Positions 34,690 through 44,809 of a DNA stretch of 64,000 nt are shown in pieces (the first letter of the stretch is position 1; the number at the start of each line of letters is the position of its first letter). This DNA is from Peptococcaceae bacterium BRH_c4b. Lineage in GTDB: Bacteria > Bacillota > Desulfotomaculia > Desulfotomaculales > Desulfocucumaceae. Made by a program: the position numbers and the translations under genes. The DNA lies in assembly GCA_000961595.1 (NCBI GenBank), contig LADO01000025.1:62001-126000 (forward strand), written 5' to 3'. The notes below the pieces were generated by a model, which saw nothing but the letters and a program-made list of their open reading frames with translations, was not told the DNA's origin and searched no databases.

Positions 34690-35784
34690 TTAACGAATTT
34701 TTTCAAAACGATCCTTCAGACGTTTGCTCACTTCCGGCATGGTGGTGTACTCCATTTCATCCAGGTGCAGGCGGTGTGGCTCGAAGGGACCCAGGCTGCG
34801 CAGGTAATTGGCTATTTCATTGGCCTTTTGCCTGGCCAGATCGTAGGACGGGTCGCCGAAGAAGTCCTGGGGCCCGTGGAGTTTGCCGTCGGCTAGCTGG
34901 AAGCCCAGGGCCACCACCCGGGGGGGGCCGTCAAAGCGGGTAGGGTTGGACTGATCTACAGGTACCGGCATTAGCGGGCCGCTGTGGGAGCCGCGCATCC
35001 AGCCCGACACCAGGTGGGGATTGGCAAAGGGCTCCAGAGCCTCGCCCACTGCGGGGAAGCCGCTCTGGCAGCGTACGATCAGCACCGGGTCGTCTTTGCC
35101 CACGTAGCGCCCGGCCATCAGATTAAGGCGCTGGGTGGTGGAGGTGGCACAAATTTCATTGGTGCCCTTCTGGTAGACTGACTTAATACAATAGCGGCCC
35201 GGTGCTCCGATGAACACCAGCATGTCGTAGAGCTCTTCGGGGCAGGAGAAGGTAACCTTTTTATTATCGATCAAATCCCGTATCTCGAATAAAAAGCCCT
35301 GATGCATTTTGGGGTCGATAACCAGTCCGATGGTGTTGAACGGGTCGGCAAACATTTTATAAACAGGAAAGTTCCAGGCCCCCGGCTCGGTTTTGTCCGC
35401 CATGTAGATAATCACCGGCTCACTGGTGCGCTCCTCAAATTCCATTTCGGCCACACCTGGTCCCAGGCCCTTGATGTTGCCTGAAAAGGCATCCGATAGC
35501 AAATCCTGCCCGGCGCCGTACAATTTAAGCTTTTTGGCTACAGCCGTGCAGGACATAAAAGTGTCCCAGGCCAGTTGGTGTATATCGCCGTTGTCCTTAC
35601 CGCACTCATGGGTCATAATAAGGTTAATGTCATCGCCGACATGGGTTACATGAAAATCTATCAGGAGCGGGCTGCTGGATAAAATTCCCTTGGCTGTTTC
35701 CATAGTTTCCGGGTGTACACTGGAATGGCCGACAAATCCCCCGATATCTGCTTTAATAACGGATAAGGTAATTTTTCTGCCCAT
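34690..35784 (-). CDS. fbp: Bifunctional fructose-1,6-bisphosphate aldolase/phosphatase
   Basis: A 364-residue class V enzyme. Diagnostic phrases include SVIKADIGGFVGHSSVHP, THVGDDINLIMTHECGKDN, NTIGLVIDPKMHQGF, and GPPRVVALGFQLADGKLHGP. It combines triose phosphate condensation and FBP dephosphorylation in one Mg-dependent active site, which makes gluconeogenesis effectively one-way; it is typical of archaea and deep-branching, often autotrophic bacteria. A separate class II FBP aldolase begins at 63626. AGAGGAGGTTAATC precedes the ATG. Confidence 0.93.
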   Translation of the reverse strand: MGRKITLSVIKADIGGFVGHSSVHPETMETAKGILSSSPLLIDFHVTHVGDDINLIMTHECGKDNGDIHQLAWDTFMSCTAVAKKLKLYGAGQDLLSDAFSGNIKGLGPGVAEMEFEERTSEPVIIYMADKTEPGAWNFPVYKMFADPFNTIGLVIDPKMHQGFLFEIRDLIDNKKVTFSCPEELYDMLVFIGAPGRYCIKSVYQKGTNEICATSTTQRLNLMAGRYVGKDDPVLIVRCQSGFPAVGEALEPFANPHLVSGWMRGSHSGPLMPVPVDQSNPTRFDGPPRVVALGFQLADGKLHGPQDFFGDPSYDLARQKANEIANYLRSLGPFEPHRLHLDEMEYTTMPEVSKRLKDRFEKIR

Positions 35785-36104
35785 GATTAACCTCCTCTAA
35801 ATAGTTTTTATTATACTATTCTTAATTGTGTTGTATAAATCCTGCATATTCGCATAAAAAATAATATCTTATTTAGTCGAAAAGTCGTAATATGACATAC
35901 TAATAAGTCAGGGAACGGTTCTCGGAAAGATGCTGTCCTTTAAACAACCATGACTTTATGTTGGAGGATTATCTATAATAATGTAGAAATTAAAAAGGTG
36001 GCGGCTAATCATAAACCTACATAATAAGGAGGATATCTGGTTATTATATGGAAATATAAGCCAAATACTTCTTTAATACAACCATAAAAGAGGGAGCACA
36101 GTAT
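35785..36104. other. 320-bp intergenic region between divergent genes
   Basis: It must hold the promoters of the leftward FBP aldolase/phosphatase and the rightward glnS. TATAAT occurs near 35974 without a clear -35 box at the right distance. AAGGAGGATATC near 36030 looks like a ribosome site but no sizeable frame follows. No RNA gene or riboswitch was recognised. Confidence 0.4.
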
Positions 36105-37793
36105 ATGACCACCAGGGCTACCGGTTCCAACAACTTTATTAAGGATATTGTTAGTGAAGATTTAAGTATTGGCAAAAATAGCAACAGGGTGCACACCAGG
36201 TTTCCTCCAGAGCCAAACGGCTACCTGCATATAGGACACGCCAAATCCATTTGCCTGAATTTTGGACTGGCCGCCGAGTATGGTGGTTTGTGCAATTTAC
36301 GGTTTGATGACACCAACCCCAGCAAAGAAGATGTAGAGTACGTGGACTCCATCCAGGCGGACGTCAGGTGGCTTGGATTTGACTGGGATAACCGCCTGTT
36401 TTACGCCTCTGACTATTTTGAACAGCTATACAACTACGCCGGGCAACTAATAAAGGCCGGCAAGGCCTACGTATGCGACCTGAGTCCGGAGCAAATCAGG
36501 AATTACCGGGGAACACTTACCGGGCCCGGCAAAGACAGCCCTTACCGCAACCGGTCCGTGGATGAGAATATTGACCTGTTCCGGCGGATGAGAGCCGGGG
36601 AATTTCCTGACGGCTCCAGGGTGCTCCGGGCGAAAATAGACATGACGTCTCCCAATCTGAATATGCGGGATCCGGTCCTTTACAGGATTATGCGGGCCAC
36701 ACACCACCGCACCGGGGACGACTGGTGCATTTATCCCATGTATGATTATGCCCACCCGCTTTCGGACGCCATTGAAGAAGTAACCCATTCCATCTGCACC
36801 TGTGAATTTGAGGATCACCGGCCGCTCTACGACTGGACTCTGCGGGAGCTAAACATAAAAGAGCCGCCGCAGCAGATAGAATTTGCCCGGCTGAATCTGA
36901 GTCACACGGTGATGAGCAAGAGGAAGCTGCGGCAACTGGTGGAACAGGGGTATGTCAGCGGCTGGGACGACCCCCGGATGCCCACCATATCCGGCTTGCG
37001 CAGGCGGGGCTATACTCCTGAGGCCATCCGGGACTTCTGTGAGCGCATTGGTGTGGCCAAGGCCAACAGCTTCGTGGATATCGCCATGCTGGAGCACTGT
37101 ATCAGGGAAGATTTGAATTTCCGGGCTCCCCGGGTAATGGTTGTGCTGCGGCCGTTGAAAGTGATCATCGACAATTACCCGGAAGACCGGGTGGAGATGC
37201 TTGACGCCGGATACAATTCGGAAAACCCACAACTGGGCTCCCGGCAGGTGCCCTTCTCCAGAGAATTGTACATTGAGCAGGAGGATTTTCTTGAGGACCC
37301 CCCGAAAAAATTTTTCCGCCTTTCTCCTGGCCGGGAGGTGCGCCTGAAGAACGCCTATATTATTAAATGCGAGCGGGTTGTGAAGGACGAAAAAACCGGC
37401 GAGGTGACGGAGGTGCACTGCACCTACGATCCAGCAACAAAGAGCGGCATGCCCACGGACCGCAAGGTAAAGGGAACGTTGCACTGGGTTTCCGCTGCCC
37501 ATGCCGTAAATGCGGAAGTCCGTCTGTATAGCCAGCTTTTCCTCAAAGAAAACCCGGATGAGGACGAAGACTTTAAAATCAATATGAACCGGGATTCCCT
37601 GGAGGTACTGGCTTCCCTGGTTGAACCGTCCCTGGCGGGAATGGCGCCGGGAGACAGGTACCAGTTTTTGAGAATGGGATATTTCTGCGTTGACCCCGCC
37701 TCATCTAAGGATAAACTGGTGTTCAACAGGATTGTATCCTTAAAGGACACCTGGGCTAAGATTCAAAAGGCCGGGGACCAAACGGGTAAATAG
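36105..37793 (+). CDS. glnS: Glutaminyl-tRNA synthetase
   Basis: A 562-residue class I synthetase. The HIGH-type motif is in [38 protein letters not shown] follows, and the KMSKS-type loop is HTVMSKRKL. The C-terminal beta-barrel domains are present ([20 protein letters not shown]). GlnRS entered bacteria by transfer from eukaryotes, and many Firmicutes rely instead on GatCAB. GAGGGAGCACAG precedes the ATG. Confidence 0.95.
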   Translation: MTTRATGSNNFIKDIVSEDLSIGKNSNRVHTRFPPEPNGYLHIGHAKSICLNFGLAAEYGGLCNLRFDDTNPSKEDVEYVDSIQADVRWLGFDWDNRLFYASDYFEQLYNYAGQLIKAGKAYVCDLSPEQIRNYRGTLTGPGKDSPYRNRSVDENIDLFRRMRAGEFPDGSRVLRAKIDMTSPNLNMRDPVLYRIMRATHHRTGDDWCIYPMYDYAHPLSDAIEEVTHSICTCEFEDHRPLYDWTLRELNIKEPPQQIEFARLNLSHTVMSKRKLRQLVEQGYVSGWDDPRMPTISGLRRRGYTPEAIRDFCERIGVAKANSFVDIAMLEHCIREDLNFRAPRVMVVLRPLKVIIDNYPEDRVEMLDAGYNSENPQLGSRQVPFSRELYIEQEDFLEDPPKKFFRLSPGREVRLKNAYIIKCERVVKDEKTGEVTEVHCTYDPATKSGMPTDRKVKGTLHWVSAAHAVNAEVRLYSQLFLKENPDEDEDFKINMNRDSLEVLASLVEPSLAGMAPGDRYQFLRMGYFCVDPASSKDKLVFNRIVSLKDTWAKIQKAGDQTGK

Positions 37794-37801
37794 CTTGTAT
37801 T

Positions 37802-37838
37802 AAACCCCTCCCTTGGGTTCGCAGGAGGGGTTTAATAT
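37802..37838 (+). terminator. Terminator of glnS
   Basis: AAACCCCTCC and GGAGGGGTTT pair around a loop of about 13 bases just after the glnS stop, followed by AATATTT. Confidence 0.8.
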
Positions 37839-37855
37839 TTAACCAGGAGAGTAAA

Positions 37856-38917
37856 ATGAGCAGTAGATTGTTTTTAATCCTCGCGATTATTTTTATTGCC
37901 GCCTTCCTGTCGAGCGTCCCGGTCCTTGCGGGAGAGGGTATGTAGGAGCTTGTAAAATTCCCGCCCGGCGAAACTGGAGTGACGCCACTCTACCGGGAGG
38001 TCCGGGAATTTCAGCAGGCTGATGAAATAGTTCAGGGCTGGACGGTGCAGGGAGGCGGGCCGGTGGCCGGCAAACTGACTTTAAACCAGTATTTATTAAA
38101 CAATGGCGACAGGTATTATTTTATCCGCTATATACCCGGGGCTACTGTGCAGGAGCCTTTGAACCTGTCTATGCCTGATACCGCTGCCAAAACCATAAAT
38201 CAGAAGGGCTACTGGATTTCAACCCCCCGATCCGAATGGCTGTACAGGAGCTATAAAATAGACAGTACTTTTTACGATACCAGGTTTAACACTGATACGG
38301 CGCTCTTTCTGTTAAAGGGCTACACAGAATACCATGATCCGGTGTTTCTCAACACAGCCGGAAAGTACGCCGATTTTTTACTGGACTATGCCTTCACCCA
38401 CCGTTTCACCACCAAAAGCGGCGGCTGGCTGGTTTGGGATTACGGAAATGAAAATAATCCCTACTCCCCGACCCATGTATCTTTAAACCATCTTTTAACC
38501 GAGATGAATTTCCTTTACGAGATGTATATAGTTACCCAGGACATAAGGTATTACGATACCGCTCACAAGCTTAAAACAGCAGTAAAAGACACCTGTAAAA
38601 GGTGGAAAAATCAGTCCACCGGTGATCTTTGGTATGCTTATCTGAAAGACGGCAGTTTCGGCCTTACCGATTACCCCCTGGTAACGTTAAGGGATTTGAA
38701 ATATAGCCAAAAATTGTTTCTGGAAGTGGACGGGGCGGAAGACAGTGATTTTGGATATATGATATCCCTGAAGGAAGGGTATTTAAAAAAGAATAACTTG
38801 CCTTTAGATTTAACTGCTTACCGGAATGGGGTATTGGAAATCCGCATGCCCAAACTAACAACTGAACTATCCGGCTTCATAGAGCCTGCCGGCATTGAAA
38901 GCGCATGTTATTATTAA
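37856..38917 (+). pseudogene. Secreted D-glucuronyl C5-epimerase-like protein with in-frame TAG
   Basis: ATG 37856 follows CAGGAGAG and opens a clear signal peptide (MSSRLFLILAIIFIAAFLSS, then VPVLAG). Codon 30 is TAG at 37943-37945, and the same frame then continues for over 320 codons. The body (SPTHVSLNHLLTEMNFLYEM, RYYDTAHKLKTAVKD, DLWYAYLKDG) resembles the C-terminal domain of glucuronyl C5-epimerases, which act on uronate polymers. Either the gene is inactivated by a point mutation just after the signal peptide, or the TAG is read through, or a GTG at 37979 starts a cytoplasmic form. Simple nonsense mutation is the default reading. Confidence 0.6.
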
Positions 38918-38950
38918 CAAAATAATATTATGGAAGGGAGCCTAAATAAA

Positions 38951-39139
38951 GTGGAGAAATGGGTATGTGAAGTTTGCGGGTATGTATACGATCCTGAGAC
39001 AGGAGCGGAAGACGCAGCACCCGGCACCCCCTTCGGAGACTTGCGCGATGACTGGGAGTGTCCGGAGTGTTTGGCGCCAAAGGACAGGTTTGTGCCGGAG
39101 TCCCAGGCTTCACTGATCAGGAAAAACCCTCATAGTTAA
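38951..39139 (+). CDS. Rubredoxin
   Basis: The product has the rubredoxin signature [15 protein letters not shown] ... [13 protein letters not shown], with two CxxC pairs that bind one iron. It carries an extra C-terminal tail ([12 protein letters not shown]). GTG 38951 gives the standard N-terminus; an ATG at 38930 would add seven residues but then has no ribosome site ahead of it. A small cytoplasmic electron carrier, lying upstream of the HEAT-repeat and dsr genes. Confidence 0.9.
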   Translation: MEKWVCEVCGYVYDPETGAEDAAPGTPFGDLRDDWECPECLAPKDRFVPESQASLIRKNPHS

Positions 39140-39226
39140 ATGATAAGCTGGTTCCGTTATACATAGATATCTTGTTCCGGTTGCCGGGGTACACGTTCCC
39201 GGGCGGTAACCCGAAGGGGGTATAAA

Positions 39227-39865
39227 ATGGCCCGTTTATCCAAAGAAGAGGTAGTTGCCCTCCTGGAAGAAAAGGAATATAAACAGCTGGCCGACGCTAT
39301 AATCCAGAAAAGATCGAATATAAGATATCTGAACAGGCTCCTGTACGATCCGGACAAGCTAATTCGCTGGCGCGCTATTGAAGCCATGGGTGAAATCGCG
39401 GACAGGCTGGCGGGGGAGGACCCTGAAGCAGTGCGGGTAATGCTGCGCAAATTGCTCTGGACCATTAACGACGAGTCCGGGGGAATAGGTTGGAGTGCGC
39501 CGGAGTGCATCGGTGAAATAATTTACCGGCGGCCGGATTTGTTTGCAGAGTTCACCTCAGTTGTGCTTTCCTATGCTGACGAGCATATGCTGCGGCGGGG
39601 GGTGCTATGGGCGGCGGGGAGAATTGCCCAGGCCCGGCCCGGGCTGGTCCGGGAGGATCTTATCGTACTGGCCGGCTTTGTGGATGATTCCGATCCGGTG
39701 GTAAGGGGATACACATTGAGGCTGCTGTACATCATGGGGGAAAAACTTGATTTTCAATGTTATAGCCACTTGTTGGAAGACCGGTCGATTGTTCCTATTT
39801 ATGAAAACGGCCTGCTGAAGGAAACTACCGTGGCCGATTTGGCCTTACACCTGAAAAACAAATGA
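39227..39865 (+). CDS. HEAT-repeat protein upstream of dsrAB (DVU0298-like)
   Basis: A 212-residue all-helical protein with HEAT-like units (LLYDPDKLIRWRAIEAMGEI, FVDDSDPVVRGYTLRLLYIM). The C-terminus ends in a small segment (IVPIYENGLLKETTVADLAL). A longer relative is encoded at 44810-45910, ending with the comparable DGEFKNVTVGQLA. Proteins of this type occur near sulfur-metabolism genes in sulfate reducers; I recall DVU0298 in Desulfovibrio. Role unknown, probably a protein-protein scaffold. GAAGGGGG precedes the ATG. Confidence 0.75.
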   Translation: MARLSKEEVVALLEEKEYKQLADAIIQKRSNIRYLNRLLYDPDKLIRWRAIEAMGEIADRLAGEDPEAVRVMLRKLLWTINDESGGIGWSAPECIGEIIYRRPDLFAEFTSVVLSYADEHMLRRGVLWAAGRIAQARPGLVREDLIVLAGFVDDSDPVVRGYTLRLLYIMGEKLDFQCYSHLLEDRSIVPIYENGLLKETTVADLALHLKNK

Positions 39866-40437
39866 ACCCATGGGATGTCCTGCGAAACCTGTTGAAGCGT
39901 GACACGTTTAAGGCTTTACCATGCACAACCTATGGACAGGAATACACTGATTAGTTAAAATATTTACAAGCTCTTGCAGATGATTATTTTGAGCAAAATT
40001 CTGCAAAAAAAATGGTGTCCCAGGCAGGAATAATACAGGTAGTAACGAATAGCTTACTATGTGTTTTTGTGCTTAAAGCGCGGTAACCGGGCACCAAATT
40101 ATCATTTTCCCGGACGAGCCCGAAACGCACTTTTAATGTAGTTTGTTGGGTTGGCTTGCCGCGCACTTTTGCAGGTTACTCATATTGGCGGCGGTAGTTG
40201 ATATTGCACAACTTCAAAAAACTACCATAATCAGAGAAGGGAGGTTTTTTACCGGCGGCTTATATTTTTTTAACGGAGGCGACCAAAAGGTAAGTTCCCC
40301 TGACACGGGCAAAAGCCTTTGTCCGGCATTTTGAGTCTTATATTGTTTCACATGCGTACAGTGGGGGAGGAACATATGAAGAACTGTAATGCAGGTTTTC
40401 ATATGTTTTTGATTGGGATTAATTTTTTAGAGAAAGT
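39866..40437. other. Intergenic region upstream of dsrA
   Basis: About 570 bases without a credible gene. Short frames (for example 40143-40334) have no ribosome site or recognisable product. Its right end leads into the dsrA promoter. No riboswitch or RNA gene was recognised. Confidence 0.5.
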
Positions 40438-40466
40438 TTGTCAAGGATGTTTCTTTTGGTTATAAT
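40438..40466 (+). promoter_or_regulatory. Strong sigma-70-type promoter of dsrABD
   Basis: TTGTCA (40438-40443), 17 bases, then a perfect TATAAT (40461-40466), 32 bases before the dsrA start. Such a near-consensus promoter fits very high constitutive expression of sulfite reductase. Confidence 0.85.
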
Positions 40467-40498
40467 CCGTTTTTAACCAACAATAAGGAGGTATTCAA

Positions 40499-41917
40499 GT
40501 GGCTTTTGAACCAGTACGCGAAATGAAGAAGCTGAACTATGACGAGATGCGTATTTACTCCGAGGCGGAATTAAAGAACTACACGGAAGAAGAGCTCAAA
40601 TCATTCAAATGTAAGTATGAAATTCCTGACCTGGATGAACTGGAAAAGGGACCGTGGCCCAGCTTCGTATCCGATACCAAGCAGGAAGCCCTGCGCAGGA
40701 GAAAATTATCCGACGACCAAATGCTGATTGGCAGAGATGTTTGTGAAGATATGCTGGGACAGCTCCAGACATCCTTCGATGAGGGCGAAACCCACTGGAA
40801 GCATGGCGGTATCGTGGGTGTTTTCGGTTACGGCGGCGGCGTTATTGGCCGTTATTCCGATCTGGCTGAAAAGTATCCTTCCATCGCCATGTTCCATACC
40901 GTGCGTGTTAACCAGCCTGCCAGCAAATTTTATTCAACTGATTTCCTGAAAACCATCTGCGATATGTGGGAATACCGCGGCAGCGGCATGATGAACCTGC
41001 ACGGCTCCACCGGTGACCTGGTGTTGCTGGGAACCACCACAGAGCAGCTCGAGCCCATTTTCTATGAACTGGGCCATGTGCTGGATACCGATATCGGCGG
41101 CTCCGGCTCCAACCTGCGCACACCAGCGTGCTGCATCGGCAAGGCCCGCTGCGAATTTGCCTGCTATGACACTCAGGATCTGTGCTACGATCTGACTCAA
41201 TACTATCAGGATGAGCTGCACCGCCCGGCCTTCCCGTACAAATTCAAGTTTAAATTTGACGGCTGCCCCAACGGCTGCGTGGCCTCCATCGCCCGTTCCG
41301 ACATGTCCTTCATCGGTACCTGGCGGGACGATATCCGCATCGATCAGGATGCCGTTAAAGCTTACATCGCCGGCGACATTGTGCCCAACGCTGGCGCCCA
41401 TGGCAAAAGGGACTGGGGTAAATTCGATATCAATAAAGAGGTCATAAGCCTCTGCCCCACCAAGTGCATGTCCATGGAAGGCGACCAGTTGGTAATCGAC
41501 AACAGCGAATGCGTACGTTGCATGCACTGTATCAACACCATGCCCAGGGCCTTAAAGCCCGGCTTGGACACCGGCATCACCATTCTGCTGGGAGCCAAGG
41601 CGCCCATTTTGGACGGCGCCCAAATGGCCACACTGATGGTTCCCTTCATGAAAGCGGAAGCTCCTTACGATAACATTAAGGCCTTTGTCGAGAGAGTATG
41701 GGAATTCTGGATGGAGGAAGGCAAGAACCGCGAGCGTTTGGGAGAACTCATGCAGCGTGTTACACTGCCCAAGTTTATTGAGACCATCGGACTCCCGCCT
41801 GCTCCGCAAATGGTTAAAGCACCCCGTGCCAACCCATACATCTTCTGGAAGGAAGAAGACGTTAAAGGCGGCTGGAACAGGGATATCAATGATTACAGGT
41901 CGAGACACAAGAGATAA
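40499..41917 (+). CDS. dsrA: Dissimilatory sulfite reductase alpha subunit
   Basis: A 472-residue DsrA. The siroheme/[4Fe-4S] ligands lie in [17 protein letters not shown] and [15 protein letters not shown], and the inserted ferredoxin domain has CPTKCM and [15 protein letters not shown]. With DsrB it forms the alpha2beta2 enzyme that reduces sulfite and passes sulfur to DsrC as a trisulfide. GTG 40499 follows AAGGAGGT (40485-40492). dsrB follows after 16 bases and dsrD after that. Confidence 0.98.
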   Translation: MAFEPVREMKKLNYDEMRIYSEAELKNYTEEELKSFKCKYEIPDLDELEKGPWPSFVSDTKQEALRRRKLSDDQMLIGRDVCEDMLGQLQTSFDEGETHWKHGGIVGVFGYGGGVIGRYSDLAEKYPSIAMFHTVRVNQPASKFYSTDFLKTICDMWEYRGSGMMNLHGSTGDLVLLGTTTEQLEPIFYELGHVLDTDIGGSGSNLRTPACCIGKARCEFACYDTQDLCYDLTQYYQDELHRPAFPYKFKFKFDGCPNGCVASIARSDMSFIGTWRDDIRIDQDAVKAYIAGDIVPNAGAHGKRDWGKFDINKEVISLCPTKCMSMEGDQLVIDNSECVRCMHCINTMPRALKPGLDTGITILLGAKAPILDGAQMATLMVPFMKAEAPYDNIKAFVERVWEFWMEEGKNRERLGELMQRVTLPKFIETIGLPPAPQMVKAPRANPYIFWKEEDVKGGWNRDINDYRSRHKR

Positions 41918-41933
41918 GGGGGGGGTTTTTGTT

Positions 41934-43121
41934 ATGGCATTATCCAAGGAAAGACTTGGCAGATACAATCCGGAAAAACCACAGGAAAACAGGCTGACGG
42001 ACCTTGGCCCCAGGCATTTCTGGGAATTCTTCCCGCCTGTTATTAAGGAAAATTACGGCACCTGGGCTTACCATGATATTCTTGAGCCCGGCGTTCTGGC
42101 CCATGTATCAGATAGCGGTGCCAAGGTATATACTGTAAGGTGTGGGGCTGCCCGCTTCATGACCGTTGAGCATGTTCGTGAAATCTGCGCCATTGCCGAT
42201 CAACACTGCGACGGCTATGTCCGTTTCACCACCCGTAACAACATTGAATTTTTGGTGGACAGCGCCGAGAAGCTGGAAGCTTTGAAAAAAGACCTGGAAG
42301 GCCGTAAATTTGCCGGTGGCAGCTACAAGTTCCCCATTGGCGGAACCGGCGCCGGCATCAGCAACATAGTGCACACCCAGGGTTACATTCACTGCCATAC
42401 CCCGGCCACTGACGCATCTTCCATGGTTAAGGCCGTGTCCGATGAGCTGTTTGAATATTTTAAGGGCATGACCCTGCCGGCCAAACTGAGAGTTTCCATG
42501 GCCTGCTGTCTGAACATGTGCGGCGCGGTGCACTGCTCCGATATCGCCCTGCTGGGATATCACCGCAAGCCTCCCATCGTTGACAGTGAATATATCAGCA
42601 AGCTTTGCGAAATCCCGCTGGCCATCGCCGCCTGCCCGGTGGGAGCCATTTCTCCCGATAAAACAGAGAGCGGACTGAAATCCGTTAAGATTAAAGGCGA
42701 GCGCTGCATGTTCTGCGGAAACTGCTATACCATGTGCCAGGCCCTGCCGCTTTCCGATAAAGAGGGTGACGGCGTAACCATCCTGGCCGGCGGCAAGATC
42801 TCCAACAGGATTAGCATGCCCAAGTTCTCCAAGGTTGTAGTTCCCTGGCTGCCGAACAGCTTCCCCAGATTCCCCGAAGTGGTTGAAAACGTTAAGAAAA
42901 TCGTTGAAGCCTACGCCAAGGGCGCTAATAAATACGAGCGCGTGGGCGACTGGGCCGAGCGTATTGGCTGGGAAAGATTCTTCGAGCAGTGCGAACTGGA
43001 ATTCACCGAGCACCTCATTGATGACTACCGCCTGGCCTATGACACCTGGCGGACCAGCACTCAGTTCAAATTTACTGACGCTGCCTGGGCGCTCTCAAAG
43101 GAAGCAGGCGGGATTGAATAA
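41934..43121 (+). CDS. dsrB: Dissimilatory sulfite reductase beta subunit
   Basis: A 395-residue DsrB starting [16 protein letters not shown]. The siroheme-cluster cysteines lie in [19 protein letters not shown] and [10 protein letters not shown]; the ferredoxin domain has [16 protein letters not shown]. DsrB carries the catalytically active siroheme in characterised enzymes. The start is ATG 41934 after GGGGGGG; the longer frame overlapping dsrA is not used. Codon choice is more GC-biased toward preferred codons than in neighbours, consistent with high expression. Confidence 0.98.
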   Translation: MALSKERLGRYNPEKPQENRLTDLGPRHFWEFFPPVIKENYGTWAYHDILEPGVLAHVSDSGAKVYTVRCGAARFMTVEHVREICAIADQHCDGYVRFTTRNNIEFLVDSAEKLEALKKDLEGRKFAGGSYKFPIGGTGAGISNIVHTQGYIHCHTPATDASSMVKAVSDELFEYFKGMTLPAKLRVSMACCLNMCGAVHCSDIALLGYHRKPPIVDSEYISKLCEIPLAIAACPVGAISPDKTESGLKSVKIKGERCMFCGNCYTMCQALPLSDKEGDGVTILAGGKISNRISMPKFSKVVVPWLPNSFPRFPEVVENVKKIVEAYAKGANKYERVGDWAERIGWERFFEQCELEFTEHLIDDYRLAYDTWRTSTQFKFTDAAWALSKEAGGIE

Positions 43122-43145
43122 ACTCGCCTGAAAGGAGAGATTATA

Positions 43146-43394
43146 TTGACTGAGGATATTAAAAAAGCCATTCTGGCATATGCCGAAGGCAGCAATAAAA
43201 CCAAGTTCTATTTTAAGGACATGGAGAAAGCTGTAGTGAAGACAATTCCAGAAGCCAAAATGAGGGACGTTAAAAAGGCTGCCACCGCTCTGGTTAATGA
43301 AGGGATTTTGATTTACTTCTCCACCGGCAGCAGCACCATGTACGGCCTGAAGGGTAGAGGAATGACCGAAGACCCCACCGAGGGCACTGAGTAA
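43146..43394 (+). CDS. dsrD: DsrD, allosteric activator of DsrAB
   Basis: An 82-residue winged-helix-like protein (KKAILAYAEGSNKTKFYFKD ... VNEGILIYFSTGSSTMYGLKG). DsrD is found in sulfate reducers next to dsrAB and in recent work acts as an activator of the reductase. The start codon is TTG 43146 after AAAGGAGAG. It completes the dsrABD unit, which ends at the terminator just downstream. Confidence 0.93.
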   Translation: MTEDIKKAILAYAEGSNKTKFYFKDMEKAVVKTIPEAKMRDVKKAATALVNEGILIYFSTGSSTMYGLKGRGMTEDPTEGTE

Positions 43395-43409
43395 ATTGCT
43401 TTACTGGGG

Positions 43410-43448
43410 AGGTTGCCATCCTGACCGGATGGTGACCTCTCTTTATCT
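43410..43448 (+). terminator. Terminator of dsrABD
   Basis: GAGGTTGCCATCC and GGATGGTGACCTC pair with one mismatch around a short loop, followed by TCTTTATCTTTAATTT. It lies 16 bases after the dsrD stop. Confidence 0.8.
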
Positions 43449-43474
43449 TTAATTTAGTGTAAGGGACTGATGGC

Positions 43475-44101
43475 GTGAAAACACCGCAAAGCTTTGAAGA
43501 TTTTGTTGCAGACCAGGTAAGCACAGTAAATGAAAACCCCGGATGCGCCAATGCTCATAACAATTTGGGTGTTTTCCACATGCAGCAGGGCAATTTTGAT
43601 AAGGCCATTGAGTGCTTCGAGGAAGCCATTGAGAACAGCGGGCGCATGTTTGAAGCCTGCGTAAACCTGGGCTATATATATTACCGTATGGGGGACATGG
43701 ACAGGGTTATCCTGGCCAATAAAAAGGCTGTGGCCATAGAGCCAAGGTATGCCCGGGGCTACGCCAATATAGGTTTCGCCTATTTACAACTGGCCCAGCC
43801 CGGCGAGGCCATTGAGGCACTGGAAAAAGCTATTGAGTTAAACCCTGAAATGGCCCAGGCCTGGAGCAATTTGGTTAATGCCTATCTCCAACTGGACAAT
43901 GTGGACAAAGCCATCGAAACCGGTAACAAGCTGGTGGAGTTCGCCCCCACCTTTTCTCTCGGACACAATAACCTTGCCTACGCCTACTATGTAAAAGAAG
44001 ATTTTGCAAATGCCATCGAGCACATTGACAAGGCCTTAGAGCTTGGCTTTGAGGTGCATCCCCAATTTCTTGAGAACCTGGAGCCGTACCGTAAAAAATG
44101 A
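43475..44101 (+). CDS. Tetratricopeptide-repeat protein
   Basis: A 208-residue protein with about five TPR units (AHNNLGVFHMQQGNFDKAIE, VNLGYIYYRMGDMDRVI, ANIGFAYLQLAQPGEAIE and so on). There is no signal peptide. It lies between dsrD and a YkgJ-type gene, whose start overlaps its stop, so the two are coupled. Probably a scaffold or assembly factor; no direct function is known. GTG 43475 is the start. Confidence 0.8.
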   Translation: MKTPQSFEDFVADQVSTVNENPGCANAHNNLGVFHMQQGNFDKAIECFEEAIENSGRMFEACVNLGYIYYRMGDMDRVILANKKAVAIEPRYARGYANIGFAYLQLAQPGEAIEALEKAIELNPEMAQAWSNLVNAYLQLDNVDKAIETGNKLVEFAPTFSLGHNNLAYAYYVKEDFANAIEHIDKALELGFEVHPQFLENLEPYRKK

Positions 44102-44724
44102 TGGCACAGATGAAAGATTTATTTGAGGCGTATGAAATATTGGCGGCAAGGGCGGATAATTCGTTCCGGGAGGTAGAAAAGGAATACGGTGACTGCATAA
44201 AGTGCCGGGTGCAGTGTTCTGATTGCTGCCACTCAGTTTTCGGACTTTTTGCCATTGAAGCGGCTTACCTCAGCCACCATTTCGGCAGGCTGGACAGAAA
44301 ATTCCGCCGGGAGGCCCTGACCAGGGCCGGGAAGACGGACCTGGAACTGCTGGATATGGAGAAACGGCTGCGGGAGGCCCACGGTGAAGACGCCGAGGCC
44401 ATGCTCCGGGCTATTGCCCGGGAGAGGGTAAGGTGTCCGCTGTTAAATGAGGAAGACAAATGCGCGCTTTATGAGCACAGGCCGATTACCTGCAGGGTTT
44501 ACGGTATACCCACTGTAATCAGCGGCAAGCTTCATGCCTGCTGGCAGGGGGGCTTTGAAAAGGGTAAACCCTATCCGGCTTTCGATTTGGATGGCATGTA
44601 CCGGGAGCTTTACGGGCTGTCGAAAGAGTTATTCGCCAGGGCCGGGCAGGGAGACTCCGACAGGGCTTCGCTGCTCCTATCTGTCTCTAAGTCGATTACC
44701 ACCCCTGTAGAAGAGCTTCTTTAG
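44098..44724 (+). CDS. YkgJ-family cysteine-cluster protein
   Basis: A 208-residue protein with the Cys cluster of the YkgJ/CxxCxxCC family: CIKCRVQCSDCC near the N-terminus, then RCPLLNEEDKCALYEHRPITCRVYG. Members bind iron-sulfur or zinc and often accompany metalloenzymes; reaction unknown. The start overlaps the TPR gene's stop (ATGATG). Its position in the dsr region suggests a role in assembly or redox handling, but this is inferred. Confidence 0.82.
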   Translation: MMAQMKDLFEAYEILAARADNSFREVEKEYGDCIKCRVQCSDCCHSVFGLFAIEAAYLSHHFGRLDRKFRREALTRAGKTDLELLDMEKRLREAHGEDAEAMLRAIARERVRCPLLNEEDKCALYEHRPITCRVYGIPTVISGKLHACWQGGFEKGKPYPAFDLDGMYRELYGLSKELFARAGQGDSDRASLLLSVSKSITTPVEELL

Positions 44725-44745
44725 GGACTGGCTCACAAAGAATAT

Positions 44746-44786
44746 AAAATGCGGACATGAAGTACCATTTCATATCCGCATTTTTG
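44746..44786. terminator. Bidirectional terminator
   Basis: AAAATGCGGA...ATGAA and TTCAT...TCCGCATTTT pair with small bulges around GTACCA. It separates the YkgJ-type gene from the convergent HEAT-repeat gene. Confidence 0.8.
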
Positions 44787-44809
44787 CTTTTAGGTTTGTT
44801 GAACTTTTT

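Noticed and set aside
40143-40334. 63-codon frame upstream of dsrA
   Set aside because: No ribosome site, no recognisable product, and a competing minus-strand frame of equal length.
42108-43013. 301-codon minus-strand frame over dsrB
   Set aside because: It is opposite a confident dsrB with biased codon use, which readily opens antisense frames; no ribosome site or family match.
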